In this document: positions 44,625-53,967 of the stretch, piece after piece
How the letters are laid out: the number at the start of each line of letters is the position of its first letter
Position numbering within the stretch: the stretch's first letter is position 1
Assembly (NCBI RefSeq): GCF_000590885.1
Contig: NZ_JFHN01000062.1
Coordinates: 1 to 53,986, forward strand
Direction of reading: 5' to 3'
Origin: Erwinia mallotivora
GTDB taxonomy: Bacteria > Pseudomonadota > Gammaproteobacteria > Enterobacterales > Enterobacteriaceae
Length of the DNA: 53,986 nt
Translations under genes and position numbers: made by a program
Notes under the pieces: generated by a model
Told to the model about the DNA's origin: nothing
Database searches by the model: none
The model's input: only the letters and a program-made list of their open reading frames with translations

Positions 44625-47315
44625 TTACCGCCAGCGGCGGGTCAGCCGTTTTTCCATCTCAACAATCAGGAACAGCACGGATCCGACCGCCAGGGGGATC
44701 AGCCACCAGCTCAGCGGCAGCGGGACGGTGCCGAACAGCCTGTTCATCAATGGCAGGCAGATAATCGCCAGTTGCAGCAGCACCAGTACAGCCGTCACCA
44801 GCCACATTCCCCGGTTTTGCAGCAGCCCACGGTTGAGCGAGAAGCGCCTGTTATCCCGGCAGTTCAGCATGTATACCCACTGGGCGGTGACCAGCGTCTG
44901 TAACAGCACGGTACGAATAAATTCAACGCTGTAGCCACGCGATTGCAGCCAGGCTTCCAGCATAAAAGCGCTGAGCGCAATCAGTATGCCGACAAAACCT
45001 ACCCGCCAGAGTGCCCAGGCGTCCATTACCGGTTTTCTGACATCCCGGGGGGCGCGGCGCATCACGTTTTTATCCGCTTTTTCAAAGACTAATCCAAAAG
45101 AGAGGGTGGCAGAGGTGGCCATATTCATCCACAGGATCTGTACCGGCGTTAATGGCAGCAGGTTGCCCATCAGGATGGCAATAACAATCAGCAGGCCCTG
45201 CGCCAGACTGGTCGGCATAATAAACAGGATGGTTTTTTTCAGGTTATCCCAGACGCGGCGGCCTTCCTTCACCGCGTTGGCGATAGTGGCGAAGTTGTCA
45301 TCGGTCAGGATCATATCGGCGGCTTCTTTGGTGACCTCCGTCCCTTTGATGCCCATTGCAATGCCGACATCCGCCTGTTTCAGTGCCGGGGCATCGTTGA
45401 CCCCGTCGCCGGTCATCCCCACCACTTCGCCCCGATCCTGTAGCGCTTTAACCAGTCGCAGCTTATGTTGCGGGCTGGTGCGGGCGAAAATGTCATAACG
45501 CGCGGCGGCGCTGGCCAGCTCGCCGTCGGTCATATGCTCCAGCTGATAACCGGTGAGCGCGTTGCGGCCGTCACCAATGCCCAGCATCCTGCCTATCGCC
45601 ATGGCGGTTTCCTGATGATCGCCGGTGATCATTTTTACCCGGATACCGGCCCGGTGGCACTCGGCTATCGCCTGCACGGCTTCCGGGCGCGGTGGGTCCA
45701 TCATCGCGGCGATACCGCAGAAGATCAGGCCGCTTTGCAGGCACGGGTGGCTCAGTGCGGGCTGGTTGTCCTCGGCCGGTTTGCAGGCGCTGGCGACCAT
45801 GCGCAGACCTTCGCGGGCGTAGCGGGCGATCTCTTCCTGCCAGTAGGGGTTGTCCAGCGGTGCGATACCTTCAGGTGTCAGCTGGTGTTGGCACAGCTTC
45901 AACAGCACATCCGGTGCGCCGGTGACGATGATGCGCTCTTCACCGGCAATCTGATGATGCGTTGCCATGTATTTCCAGGCCGAATCAAAAGGGATTTTAT
46001 CTTTTAACTGTGTCGCCTGCTCTGGCAACCGGCCTTTTGCTGCCAGCACTTTCAGCGCCCCGGCGGTAGGGCCACCGGTAATGTCCCAGTGTCCCTCTGC
46101 ATCCTGGATCAGCGTACTTTCATTACACAGGTCAACGTTGCGCAAAAAGCGACTGAGCAGCGGGTGGGCAGCGGGCTCCACCGCTCTCCCGTCCTCAGTA
46201 AGAAAACCGCCCTCGGGACAATAGCTGTTACCTTCGACCCGCAGATTGCCGCCGACCAGCAGCACGGCTTTCACCGTCATTTCATTCATGGTCAGCGTCC
46301 CGGTTTTGTCACTGCATATTACGGTCATCGCACCCAGGGTTTCGACGGTGGGCAGTTTGCGGATAATTGCCCGCTTACGCGCCATCGCCTGGACGCCAAA
46401 CGACAGGATAATCGAGATGATAGCGGGCAGTCCTTCCGGCACTGCCGCCACGGCCAGCCCAATCAGTGACAGCAGCAGCTCGCCCATCGGCATGTCGCGT
46501 AACAGCAGTGAGAAGATAAACAGCGCGGCCATCATCACCAGAATGCTGAGGAAGATGGTATGGCCCAGTTTATCCATCTGCACCAGTAACGGCGTACGCT
46601 GTGGTTGGATGTCGGCCATCATATGGTTAATCTGGCCCAGTTCGGTGTCAGCCCCGGTGGCAATGACCACCCCGGTGCCGCTGCCTGAACTGACGGTGGT
46701 GCCGGAAAAAGCCAGATTATCGCGATCGCCAGGCATCACTTCGGTGTCAATTGCCCCGGTCTGTTTGGTGATGGCGGTGGATTCGCCGGTCAGGATCGCC
46801 TCTTCCACTTGCAGATTATGGGCTTCAGTCAGGCGCAAATCCGCCGGGATACGATCCCCTGCACGCAGGATGACAATATCCCCCGGTACCAGCTGGCTGG
46901 CGTCAAGGGTCTGGATCTGGTGGTCACGCATCACCTGGGCCATGGCGGGCAACATGCTCTCAATGCTTTTCAGTGATTTTTCAGCGTTGTTTTCCTGTAC
47001 AAAGCCAATCAATCCATTAATCAGCGCCACGCCGAGGATGACCGCAGTATCCAGCCAGTGGCCCATAACGCCAGTCAACAGCGCAGCAGCCAGTAGTACG
47101 TACATCAGCACGTCGTTAAAATGGGCCAGAAAGCGGAGCAGGGCGCTTTTTGCCGGGCGTTGCGGCAATCGGTTCGGACCATGGGTGGTGAAGCGTCGTT
47201 GCGCTTCTGTGGCAGACAGGCCGCCGGGTGTACTTTTTAACCGCTTCAGTACGGTTGCGCTGTCATAACGATACCAGGCGATCTGGTCTGTGGGGTCTGG
47301 CGTCAGTCGCGACAT
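44625..47315 (-). CDS. P-type cation-transporting ATPase (P2 type)
   Basis: An 896-residue P-type ATPase with the complete set of motifs: N-terminal cation-ATPase domain, actuator TGES (177-180), ion-site helix AVPEGLPAI (292-300), phosphorylation site DKTGT (336-340), hinge TGDGVNDAPALKQADVGIAMG and a C-terminal block of six helices. The PEGLP ion motif groups it with calcium/sodium/other P2-type pumps rather than with copper or zinc P1B pumps; the exact ion is not decided. I chose the ATG at 47315 because AAGGA is upstream; a TTG seven codons earlier is possible. Confidence 0.9.
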   Translation of the reverse strand: MSRLTPDPTDQIAWYRYDSATVLKRLKSTPGGLSATEAQRRFTTHGPNRLPQRPAKSALLRFLAHFNDVLMYVLLAAALLTGVMGHWLDTAVILGVALINGLIGFVQENNAEKSLKSIESMLPAMAQVMRDHQIQTLDASQLVPGDIVILRAGDRIPADLRLTEAHNLQVEEAILTGESTAITKQTGAIDTEVMPGDRDNLAFSGTTVSSGSGTGVVIATGADTELGQINHMMADIQPQRTPLLVQMDKLGHTIFLSILVMMAALFIFSLLLRDMPMGELLLSLIGLAVAAVPEGLPAIISIILSFGVQAMARKRAIIRKLPTVETLGAMTVICSDKTGTLTMNEMTVKAVLLVGGNLRVEGNSYCPEGGFLTEDGRAVEPAAHPLLSRFLRNVDLCNESTLIQDAEGHWDITGGPTAGALKVLAAKGRLPEQATQLKDKIPFDSAWKYMATHHQIAGEERIIVTGAPDVLLKLCQHQLTPEGIAPLDNPYWQEEIARYAREGLRMVASACKPAEDNQPALSHPCLQSGLIFCGIAAMMDPPRPEAVQAIAECHRAGIRVKMITGDHQETAMAIGRMLGIGDGRNALTGYQLEHMTDGELASAAARYDIFARTSPQHKLRLVKALQDRGEVVGMTGDGVNDAPALKQADVGIAMGIKGTEVTKEAADMILTDDNFATIANAVKEGRRVWDNLKKTILFIMPTSLAQGLLIVIAILMGNLLPLTPVQILWMNMATSATLSFGLVFEKADKNVMRRAPRDVRKPVMDAWALWRVGFVGILIALSAFMLEAWLQSRGYSVEFIRTVLLQTLVTAQWVYMLNCRDNRRFSLNRGLLQNRGMWLVTAVLVLLQLAIICLPLMNRLFGTVPLPLSWWLIPLAVGSVLFLIVEMEKRLTRRWR

Positions 47316-47553
47316 AGATATTCCTTCAGCAAGCATTTGATTCAGTGTTGATTAATGCGGTCTATGCTGAAGGAGGTATACAAAGCGCTTATTGATCGTT
47401 TCCAGCAATTGAGCAGACTCATTTCACAATATGCTGCTGGTTTAATGGCAGTTTAGAGAGGGATGGTTGCGTAAATATTGGTGCTGAACATAGCCGTTTC
47501 GGCTGAGTCCCGGTAGCATGAGGCCAGGGCAACTGGATAATTGAGGGTTTAAC

Positions 47554-49488
47554 GTGGGGAAAGTCATGGTGGACAAGTGGCAGTTGTGGATGGCGGGTGT
47601 GTGTTTAAGTGTCGTTACCGCTTCGGTTCAGGCGGATTCGCTGGATGCCCAGCGCGGTCGCTATTTGCAGGCCAGGCAGGCCTGGGACAGCAATCAGATG
47701 GATACCGTCGCGCAACTGATGCCGACGCTGCGTGACTACCCGCTTTATCCCTACCTTGAATATCGCCAGCTGACCCAGGATCTGGATCAGGAGAGCGGGT
47801 TTGTGGTCAAAGACTTCATCAAAAAATACCCGACTTTACCCCCGGTGCGTTCTCTCTCTGCTCGCTTTGTTAATGAGCTGGCACGGCGCCAGGACTGGCG
47901 TGGTTTACTGGTGTTCAGCCCGGAAGCCCCCGAACCGGTTGCGGCCCGTTGTAACTGGTATTACGCCAAATGGGCGACCGGTCAGCAGCAGGTCGCCTGG
48001 GATGGTGCCAAAGCTATCTGGTTGCGTGGAACGGCCACCCCGGCCACCTGCGACAAACTGTTCAGCGTCTGGCAGGCGGCGGGTGAGCAGACCCCCATTA
48101 CTACCCTGGAACGCATCCGCCTGGCGATGAAAGAGGGCAACGCCAGCCTGGTGAATTCTCTGGCAAAACAGCTGCCTGCTGATTATCAGACCATTGCCGA
48201 TGCGGTAACAGATTTGCAGAATAACCCGCAAAATGTTGAAGCCTTCGCCCGTAATGTCGGCCCGACGGATTTTACCCGTCAGGCAACGTCGCTGGCTTTT
48301 GCCCGGGTTGCGCGGGATAACGCTGAGAATGCGCGGATGCTGATCCCGTCACTGGTCCGTCTGCAAAAGATGACGGAGCAGGACGAGCAGGAACTGAATG
48401 AAGCCGTTGCCTGGCGTCTGATGGGGAACGATATCACCCCGGAACAGGCCCGCTGGCGTGACAATGTGGTGATGCGCAGTGATTCAACCTCGCTGATTGA
48501 GCGTCGGGTGAGAATGTCACTCGGTAATAACGACCGACACGGCCTGAATACCTGGATCGCCCGCCTGCCGGTGGAAGCTAAACAGAAAGATGAGTGGCAA
48601 TACTGGCAGGCCGACCTGCTGATGGCGCAGGGGCGCAGTGAGGAAGCGGAAAAGATCCTGCGCAGGCTGATGCAGGAGCGCGGCTTCTATCCGATGGTGG
48701 CTGCGCAGCGCCTTGGCGTTGACTACAAGATGCAGGTGGACAAAGCGCCGGAGCCGGAAGGCAGTCTGATTCAGGGGCCGGAAATTGCCCGGGTGCGTGA
48801 GCTGATGTACTGGGGGATGGATAACCTGGCCCGCTCGGAGTGGAGCTATCTGGTAGGCAGTAAAACTACCAGTCAGCAACAGCAGCTGGCGCGCTATGCT
48901 GCTGAGCAAAACTGGTGGGACCTGAGCGTTCAGGCGACCATTACCGGCAAATTATGGAATAGTTTGCAGGAGCGTTTCCCGCTGGCCTGGCAGGATCAGT
49001 TCAATCGCTACACTGCCGGAAAGGCGATTCCGGTCAGCTATGCCATGGCGATTGCCCGTCAGGAGAGCGCGTGGAATCCAAAAGCCCGCTCACCGGTTGG
49101 CGCTTCCGGCCTGATGCAGGTGATGCCTGCCACCGCGCAACACACGGTGAAGCTCTACAGCCTGGCGGGATACAGCAACAGCAGCCAGCTGCTGGATGCG
49201 GAAACCAATATTCAGGTTGGTACTCAGTATCTGGAGTCGGTTTATCAGCAGTTTGGTCAGAACCGTATTTTCTCGTCGGTAGCCTATAATGCGGGACCGT
49301 CACGCGTCAGAACCTGGCTTGGCAACAGCGCAGGGCGTCTGGACCCGGTGGCGTTTATCGAAACCATTCCGTTCTCGGAAACGCGTGGCTACGTTAAAAA
49401 CGTGCTGGCCTACGACGTTTACTACCGCCATTTTATGGGGAAACCAGACAAAATCCTGTCTGACAGTGAGTGGCAGCGTCACTACTGA
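47554..49488 (+). CDS. slt: Soluble lytic murein transglycosylase Slt70
   Basis: A 644-residue periplasmic enzyme that cleaves peptidoglycan between MurNAc and GlcNAc, forming 1,6-anhydro ends. After a signal peptide (cleavage near VQA-DS) comes a long doughnut of alpha-helical repeats, then the lysozyme-like domain with catalytic Glu504 in RQESAWNPKA, followed by SPVGASGLMQVMPATA and SVAYNAGPSRV. Length and sequence follow E. coli Slt. The start is GTG 47554 with GAGGG upstream. trpR follows closely, as in E. coli. Confidence 0.96.
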   Translation: MGKVMVDKWQLWMAGVCLSVVTASVQADSLDAQRGRYLQARQAWDSNQMDTVAQLMPTLRDYPLYPYLEYRQLTQDLDQESGFVVKDFIKKYPTLPPVRSLSARFVNELARRQDWRGLLVFSPEAPEPVAARCNWYYAKWATGQQQVAWDGAKAIWLRGTATPATCDKLFSVWQAAGEQTPITTLERIRLAMKEGNASLVNSLAKQLPADYQTIADAVTDLQNNPQNVEAFARNVGPTDFTRQATSLAFARVARDNAENARMLIPSLVRLQKMTEQDEQELNEAVAWRLMGNDITPEQARWRDNVVMRSDSTSLIERRVRMSLGNNDRHGLNTWIARLPVEAKQKDEWQYWQADLLMAQGRSEEAEKILRRLMQERGFYPMVAAQRLGVDYKMQVDKAPEPEGSLIQGPEIARVRELMYWGMDNLARSEWSYLVGSKTTSQQQQLARYAAEQNWWDLSVQATITGKLWNSLQERFPLAWQDQFNRYTAGKAIPVSYAMAIARQESAWNPKARSPVGASGLMQVMPATAQHTVKLYSLAGYSNSSQLLDAETNIQVGTQYLESVYQQFGQNRIFSSVAYNAGPSRVRTWLGNSAGRLDPVAFIETIPFSETRGYVKNVLAYDVYYRHFMGKPDKILSDSEWQRHY

Positions 49489-49514
49489 TTCGACGGGGGC
49501 TGTGATATGCTGTT

Positions 49515-49532
49515 GTACTAGTCAATGAGTAT
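49515..49532 (+). promoter_or_regulatory. Probable Trp repressor operator before trpR
   Basis: GTACTAGT at 49515-49522 is an excellent TrpR half-site, followed by a weaker GAGTATG half. The site lies 10-27 bp before the trpR start, consistent with autoregulation as in E. coli. Confidence 0.65.
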
Positions 49533-49541
49533 GGACCGCAC

Positions 49542-49871
49542 ATGAGCGAATCTTCAGCCCCCGTTACTACAGAACCGCACAACGAAGAGTGGCAGCGTTT
49601 TGTTGCGCTGCTGCAACATGCCTGCCTCAACGATCTGCATCTGCCGTTGCTCCAACTGATGACCACCCCTGATGAGCGTGAAGCCCTGGGCACGCGTCTG
49701 CGCATTGTTGAAGAGTTAATGCGTGGTGAACTCAGCCAGCGTGAGCTGAAAAACGATCTGGGGGTGGGCATCGCGACCATTACCCGTGGATCCAACAGCC
49801 TGAAAAGTGCGCCGCCGCCACTGAAGGCGTGGCTGGCGGCGCAGTTACTGGATGGCTCAGGGCAGGATTGA
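49542..49871 (+). CDS. trpR: Trp operon repressor
   Basis: A 109-residue all-helical dimeric repressor that binds tryptophan and then the trp, aroH, mtr and trpR operators. The helix-turn-helix is [23 protein letters not shown], and the tryptophan-pocket region [22 protein letters not shown] is intact. It lies 53 bp after slt. Its last 15 bp overlap the end of the convergent yjjX gene. Confidence 0.97.
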   Translation: MSESSAPVTTEPHNEEWQRFVALLQHACLNDLHLPLLQLMTTPDEREALGTRLRIVEELMRGELSQRELKNDLGVGIATITRGSNSLKSAPPPLKAWLAAQLLDGSGQD

Positions 49872-50399
49872 CGGGGCGTCGTCCTGCTGATAGACAGCGT
49901 TATGGAACGGGCAGAGGGCCAGAATAAGCGCCTGATGGTAAACGCTGGTGCGGGTCAGTTTTCCGGCGGTAAATATGCCAATAGCGCCGCCCTGCTGTTT
50001 GATATTCTCAATGCCGGTCAGACGCGCCATCTCCTCACCCAGTTCACGTCCGGCACGAATGCCTTTCATCACGGCGGCAGGCAGGGTAAAACTGGCAGAA
50101 CGTGATTCGCCGCGCAGGCGGTGGTTTTCCACCACCATCCAGGCGAAGGCAGTGTCCTCTTCGATACCGGCTTCAATGGCTACCCAGAAATCCGCCTCCG
50201 GCCTGACTTGTCGGGCGTTCATTACCCGCTGACGTGCGCCGGTTCGTGTTTCTGTGTTGCTGAGCGGTTGCAGAGCGACGCCGCTGTCGACCACCACCCC
50301 CTCGATATGGCAGGATCCTTCTCCGAAAATATCGCTGAATGCCTGAGAGATGGCGTTAATTTTGGCTGGATTGCTGGTGGCAGCGACGACATGGTACAT
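49857..50399 (-). CDS. yjjX: Inosine/xanthosine triphosphatase YjjX
   Basis: A 180-residue ITPase-like house-cleaning enzyme that hydrolyses non-canonical ITP and XTP. Family marks are the N-terminal [39 protein letters not shown] and the strand [11 protein letters not shown]. It is convergent with trpR (15-bp overlap) and divergent from gpmB across 51 bp. The E. coli neighbourhood is the same. Confidence 0.94.
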   Translation of the reverse strand: MYHVVAATSNPAKINAISQAFSDIFGEGSCHIEGVVVDSGVALQPLSNTETRTGARQRVMNARQVRPEADFWVAIEAGIEEDTAFAWMVVENHRLRGESRSASFTLPAAVMKGIRAGRELGEEMARLTGIENIKQQGGAIGIFTAGKLTRTSVYHQALILALCPFHNAVYQQDDAPSILP

Positions 50400-50450
50400 A
50401 ATTATCTGAACCTTCTACGCAAATTTGTCGCAGTATAACGGAAAAAAGTC

Positions 50451-51098
50451 ATGTTACAGGTTTATCTTGTTCGCCACGGAGAGACGGTCTGGAATGCAGC
50501 GCGTCGCCTTCAGGGACAGTCAGACAGCGCTCTGACGGAAAAAGGAGAGCAGCAGGCATATCAGGTTGCTGAGCGCATGAAACACCTCGGTATCACCCAT
50601 ATTATTTCCAGCGACCTGGGGCGTACGCAGCGTACCGCGGCCATTATCGCCGATGCCTGTGGCTGCGAGGTGCGGCTGGACCCTCGGCTGCGTGAGTTAA
50701 ATATGGGGGTGCTTGAACAGAGAGCGCTGGCGTCGCTGAGCGCAGAGGAAGAGAGCTGGCGTAAAACGCTGGTGGATGGCACGGAAAATGGTCGCATTCC
50801 CGAAGGTGAGTCAATGGCGGAGCTGGCTGCACGAATGCACGAGGCGCTTAACGCCTGTCTGCATCTGCCCGCCGGAAGTCGGCCGTTGCTGGTCAGTCAC
50901 GGTATGGCGCTGGGCGTGCTGATCAGTACCATGCTGGGGTTACCGGCGCATGCCGAACGCCGTTTACGGTTGCGCAACTGTTCGATTTCTCGCGTCGATC
51001 ACCAGCACAGCGGTTGGCTGGCTTCAGGTTGGGTGGTTGAAACGGCAGGCGATGTGTCACATCTGGATCTTCCCGCGCTGGATGAACTGCAACGCTGA
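50451..51098 (+). CDS. gpmB: Phosphoglycerate mutase-like phosphatase GpmB
   Basis: A 215-residue histidine phosphatase. The active-site motif LVRHGETVWN holds the phosphorylated His9, with the partner His in LLVSHGMALG and the arginine in SDLGRTQRTA. Despite its name, E. coli GpmB (YtjC) has not been shown to be a main glycolytic mutase, so a phosphatase role on a small substrate is as likely. It stands between yjjX and rob as in E. coli. Confidence 0.95.
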   Translation: MLQVYLVRHGETVWNAARRLQGQSDSALTEKGEQQAYQVAERMKHLGITHIISSDLGRTQRTAAIIADACGCEVRLDPRLRELNMGVLEQRALASLSAEEESWRKTLVDGTENGRIPEGESMAELAARMHEALNACLHLPAGSRPLLVSHGMALGVLISTMLGLPAHAERRLRLRNCSISRVDHQHSGWLASGWVVETAGDVSHLDLPALDELQR

Positions 51099-51156
51099 GA
51101 TGATTGCTGGCAGGGTGAGTGCTTTGTCACCCTGCCGGGGCGATCTGGCGGAGGTA

Positions 51157-52048
51157 TCAGGCCGATTTCGCGTCGTTTACCGGACGGATGGGAATCAGAT
51201 ATTCACAGCGTATTTCCGTCGGGGGTTCAGCACGTTTCTTGCCGCCGTGAGTGTAAAAACGTTCGATATCCTGCCCGTGACGGCGTGTCAGCTGTAGTGT
51301 TGGCATACAGGTACCATAAAGCAGCAGGATAAATTCCTGCAAGCCAGTTCGTGGCCCCTGATAGGTGAACTGGACATACTCTCCCCCCTCCAGCAACACC
51401 GTCTGCGTAGCTGGCATTGGCTGCGAAAGCTGTTCGGCAGGGACGGCAGTGGTGTAGAGGATTTCCTGCTCGTCGTCTTTTTCCATGCTGGGACGTGACT
51501 GATGCAGACCGTACAACACAGGTGGGATCATATCGGTTTCGGTCAAAAACTGTCGCCAGAAATGCAGGCGCATTTCATCACGGAAGCTGGATATTTGTTC
51601 CAGAGTACAGGTGTAGCTCTGCGTCTGCCCGGTCAGCACCATTTCCGGCAGGGTAACGTAACGCGGCTCAGGCACGCTAAATTCACCTAACCTGATAGGT
51701 GGACGTAGCCCAAAAGCGTTCCAGTCTGATGCGCGGCGATAGTATGCCGGTGTCAGATTGAACTGTTTTTTAAAGGCGCGGGTAAATGTCTGTTGCGAGT
51801 CAAAACGGTACTGCAAGGCGATATCCAGAATCGGGCGGCTGGTCAGCGCGAAGCGCTACGGCCGCTTTTGACAGGCGACGTGCGCGAATGTATGCACCAA
51901 TAGCGTGATCGGTGACTTCCTTGAACATTCTTTGTAAATGCCATTTTGAATAGCCCGCCTTGGCCGCCACGTTGTCCAGTGAAAGTGGCTGGTCAAGGTG
52001 GCTTTCAAGCCAGGCCAGCAAATCGCGAATGATACCGGCTTGATCCAT
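51157..52048 (-). pseudogene. rob: Right-origin-binding protein Rob, 1-bp frameshift
   Basis: Rob is an AraC/XylS-family activator of antibiotic, superoxide and solvent resistance genes. The N-terminal HTH part reads to RLSKAAVALR in one frame (52048 down), and the rest continues from QYRFDSQQTFTRAFKKQF in another frame down to 51157. The DNA between them encodes the expected LTSRPILDIAL if one base near 51847 is removed (CGCGCTG read where CGCCTG is expected). The corrected gene would be 296 codons with HTH1, HTH2 and the C-terminal GyrI-like ligand domain all intact. Either a recent inactivating mutation or a sequencing error. Confidence 0.9.
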
Positions 52049-52239
52049 AAATCGTCCTCATCCTGTTTAAATTGAAGCCGGGGGAAACAATTTCACACCA
52101 GACTTTACTACGCAATCCATTCCGACCGGGTATTTGTGCTATAAATTGCGTGTCAAACCTAGGGTATGTGCTGTCGACCCGACGGAGAGTGAAAGTAATA
52201 ACTTACAATTTCATCTATTTTCTTAGCAACGGTAACTCT

Positions 52240-52713
52240 ATGACAATAAAAAAATTGTTAATAGTCACGTCTGTAATTTTCTCGTCCCTTTCCGCCCATG
52301 CAGAGGTGGTCGGTTCTGTCGATACGGTATTTAAAGTATTTGGTCCGGACCATAAGATCGTTGTCGAGGCGTTCGACGATCCGGACGTCAGTAATGTCAC
52401 CTGCTACATCAGCAGGGCTAAAACCGGTGGCATCAAAGGGGGGCTGGGACTGGCTGAAGATACCTCAGACGCAGCGATCTCCTGTCAGCAGGTTGGCCCG
52501 GTGCAACTCAGCGACAAGATAGCTCAGGGTAAGGCAGAAGGTGAAGTGGTATTTCGTAAGCGAACTTCACTGGTTTTCAAAAAGCTGCAAGTGGTACGGT
52601 TTTACGATAAAAAACGTAACGCGTTAATTTATCTGAGTTATTCTGATAAAGTCGTGGATGGATCGCCAAAGAATGCGCTGAGTGCCGTGCCAATCATGCC
52701 GTGGAATAAATAA
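52240..52713 (+). CDS. creA: CreA family periplasmic protein
   Basis: A 157-residue protein, same length as E. coli CreA. A signal peptide (cleavage after SAHA) precedes a conserved domain with [40 protein letters not shown] and SCQQVGP; two cysteines may form a disulfide. The function is unknown. It is divergent from rob as in E. coli, but the creBCD genes that should follow are replaced by an insertion element 18 bp or less beyond its stop. I chose ATG 52240; the frame is open to 52072 without conserved sequence. Confidence 0.93.
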   Translation: MTIKKLLIVTSVIFSSLSAHAEVVGSVDTVFKVFGPDHKIVVEAFDDPDVSNVTCYISRAKTGGIKGGLGLAEDTSDAAISCQQVGPVQLSDKIAQGKAEGEVVFRKRTSLVFKKLQVVRFYDKKRNALIYLSYSDKVVDGSPKNALSAVPIMPWNK

Positions 52714-52750
52714 TCTGACTAGTCCTGGCATAGGTTGACACTTTACGCCC

Positions 52751-53506
52751 TCAAAACGCCTGATGTACTGCATCTGGCGTTTTATATTTCAGCGACAGAT
52801 GCGGTCGCTGGCTATTGTAGATTCTTACCGACTCCGCCACCATTATTTCTGCCTGAACGATGTCTGCCGGGCGCGTTATCAGCAGCTCGTTTTTCAGTAT
52901 TCCGTTGACCCTCTCCGCAATGGCGTTCTGATAACAGTCATACCCATCCGTCATTGAGCAGATTAGCCCGTGTCTTTCATGCACCGACTGGTACATCGCT
53001 GAGCAGTACTGTATGCCGCGATCGGAGTGATGGATCAGCGGTGTCCTGCCATGCCGGTTTTTCAGTGCCATCTGTAGCGCCTTCACCACGTGCTCTGTAT
53101 GAAGACTTTCATGCACATGGTAACCCACTATTTTCCGTGAGAATGCGTCGGTTACCAGGCTCACGTAAGCCGTGCCGGTTCTGACCGGAAGCCAGGTAAT
53201 GTCCGCCACCCAAACCTGCTCCGGGCCGGAGATGACGGTCCGCCCCGGCCCGTCTTTCAGCAGGTTTGGATGCTTATAAAAGCGATGATGGCTGTGGGTT
53301 GTTTTATGATAAGCCCTGGCCGGACGTACCCGCAGCCCGGCCTCCCGGAGTACGGTAAACAGGCTGTCCCGCCCGATATGCAGTTCAGGTGCATCCCGAC
53401 AGTTAAGGATATGGTGCAGCTTGCGCGTGCCCAGGCGCGGTTGCTGCATCCTGAGGTTTTTCACTTCCTCAGTAATGCGGCAGGCCTGCTCTGACTTACG
53501 TTGCAC
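52751..53506 (-). CDS. IS3-family transposase OrfB (DDE integrase domain)
   Basis: At least 251 residues counted from GTG 53506. The frame is open upstream (KTPGLTIVRVCRFLKISRQAWYQGC) back to about 53590, so OrfB is normally made as an OrfA-OrfB fusion by -1 frameshifting. The catalytic triad is visible as the Asp in WVADITWLP, the Asp in IHHSDRGIQY and the Glu in NAIAERVNGILKNELL. It appears intact to its stop at 52751-52753. Confidence 0.92.
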   Translation of the reverse strand: MQRKSEQACRITEEVKNLRMQQPRLGTRKLHHILNCRDAPELHIGRDSLFTVLREAGLRVRPARAYHKTTHSHHRFYKHPNLLKDGPGRTVISGPEQVWVADITWLPVRTGTAYVSLVTDAFSRKIVGYHVHESLHTEHVVKALQMALKNRHGRTPLIHHSDRGIQYCSAMYQSVHERHGLICSMTDGYDCYQNAIAERVNGILKNELLITRPADIVQAEIMVAESVRIYNSQRPHLSLKYKTPDAVHQAF

Positions 53507-53571
53507 GCGCTGACACCCCTGATACCAGGCCTGACGGCTTATTTTTAAAAACCGGCAGACCCTGACGATGG

Positions 53572-53967
53572 TCAGTCCGGGTGTTTTTGCCTGCGCGATA
53601 ACGAAGCTAACTGCTTTTTTGTCAGCGTGGCACCGAACTCAGTGTTCATGACCTTCACGACGGCCTCAAAGAACTGCGCCTTCACTTCGGATTCAGCCAG
53701 CTGCTGCTCAAGCTCTTTGATTCGTTGTTCAGGCGTAAGGGGAAGGGATTTTTTCATGAGTCCTCCACGTGCGCTGCGCTGCTTTGAAGAGTGCCAGTCC
53801 AGCTGGCCATATTTACGCAGCCACTTCAGAACGGTGGAGCACCCCTGGATACCGTAGCGCTCCTGAGCCTGACGATAAGTCATCTCACCTTTTTCAACCT
53901 GCTCAACGACGGCCAGTTTAAAGGACAGAGAGTAGTCGCGTTGTGTACGTTTAACATATTGCTTCAT
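53572..53967 (-). CDS. IS3-family transposase OrfA
   Basis: A 131-residue DNA-binding protein. The helix-turn-helix segment is YSLSFKLAVVEQVEKGEMTYRQAQERYGI, followed by STVLKWLRKYG and then a leucine-zipper-like coiled coil (TPEQRIKELEQQLAESEVKAQFFEAVV). ATG 53967 has GAGGAG 6 bp upstream; the GTG at 53970 is an alternative. A five-A run (53584-53588 on the opposite strand) near its end is the likely -1 slippage site to OrfB. Confidence 0.9.
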   Translation of the reverse strand: MKQYVKRTQRDYSLSFKLAVVEQVEKGEMTYRQAQERYGIQGCSTVLKWLRKYGQLDWHSSKQRSARGGLMKKSLPLTPEQRIKELEQQLAESEVKAQFFEAVVKVMNTEFGATLTKKQLASLSRRQKHPD

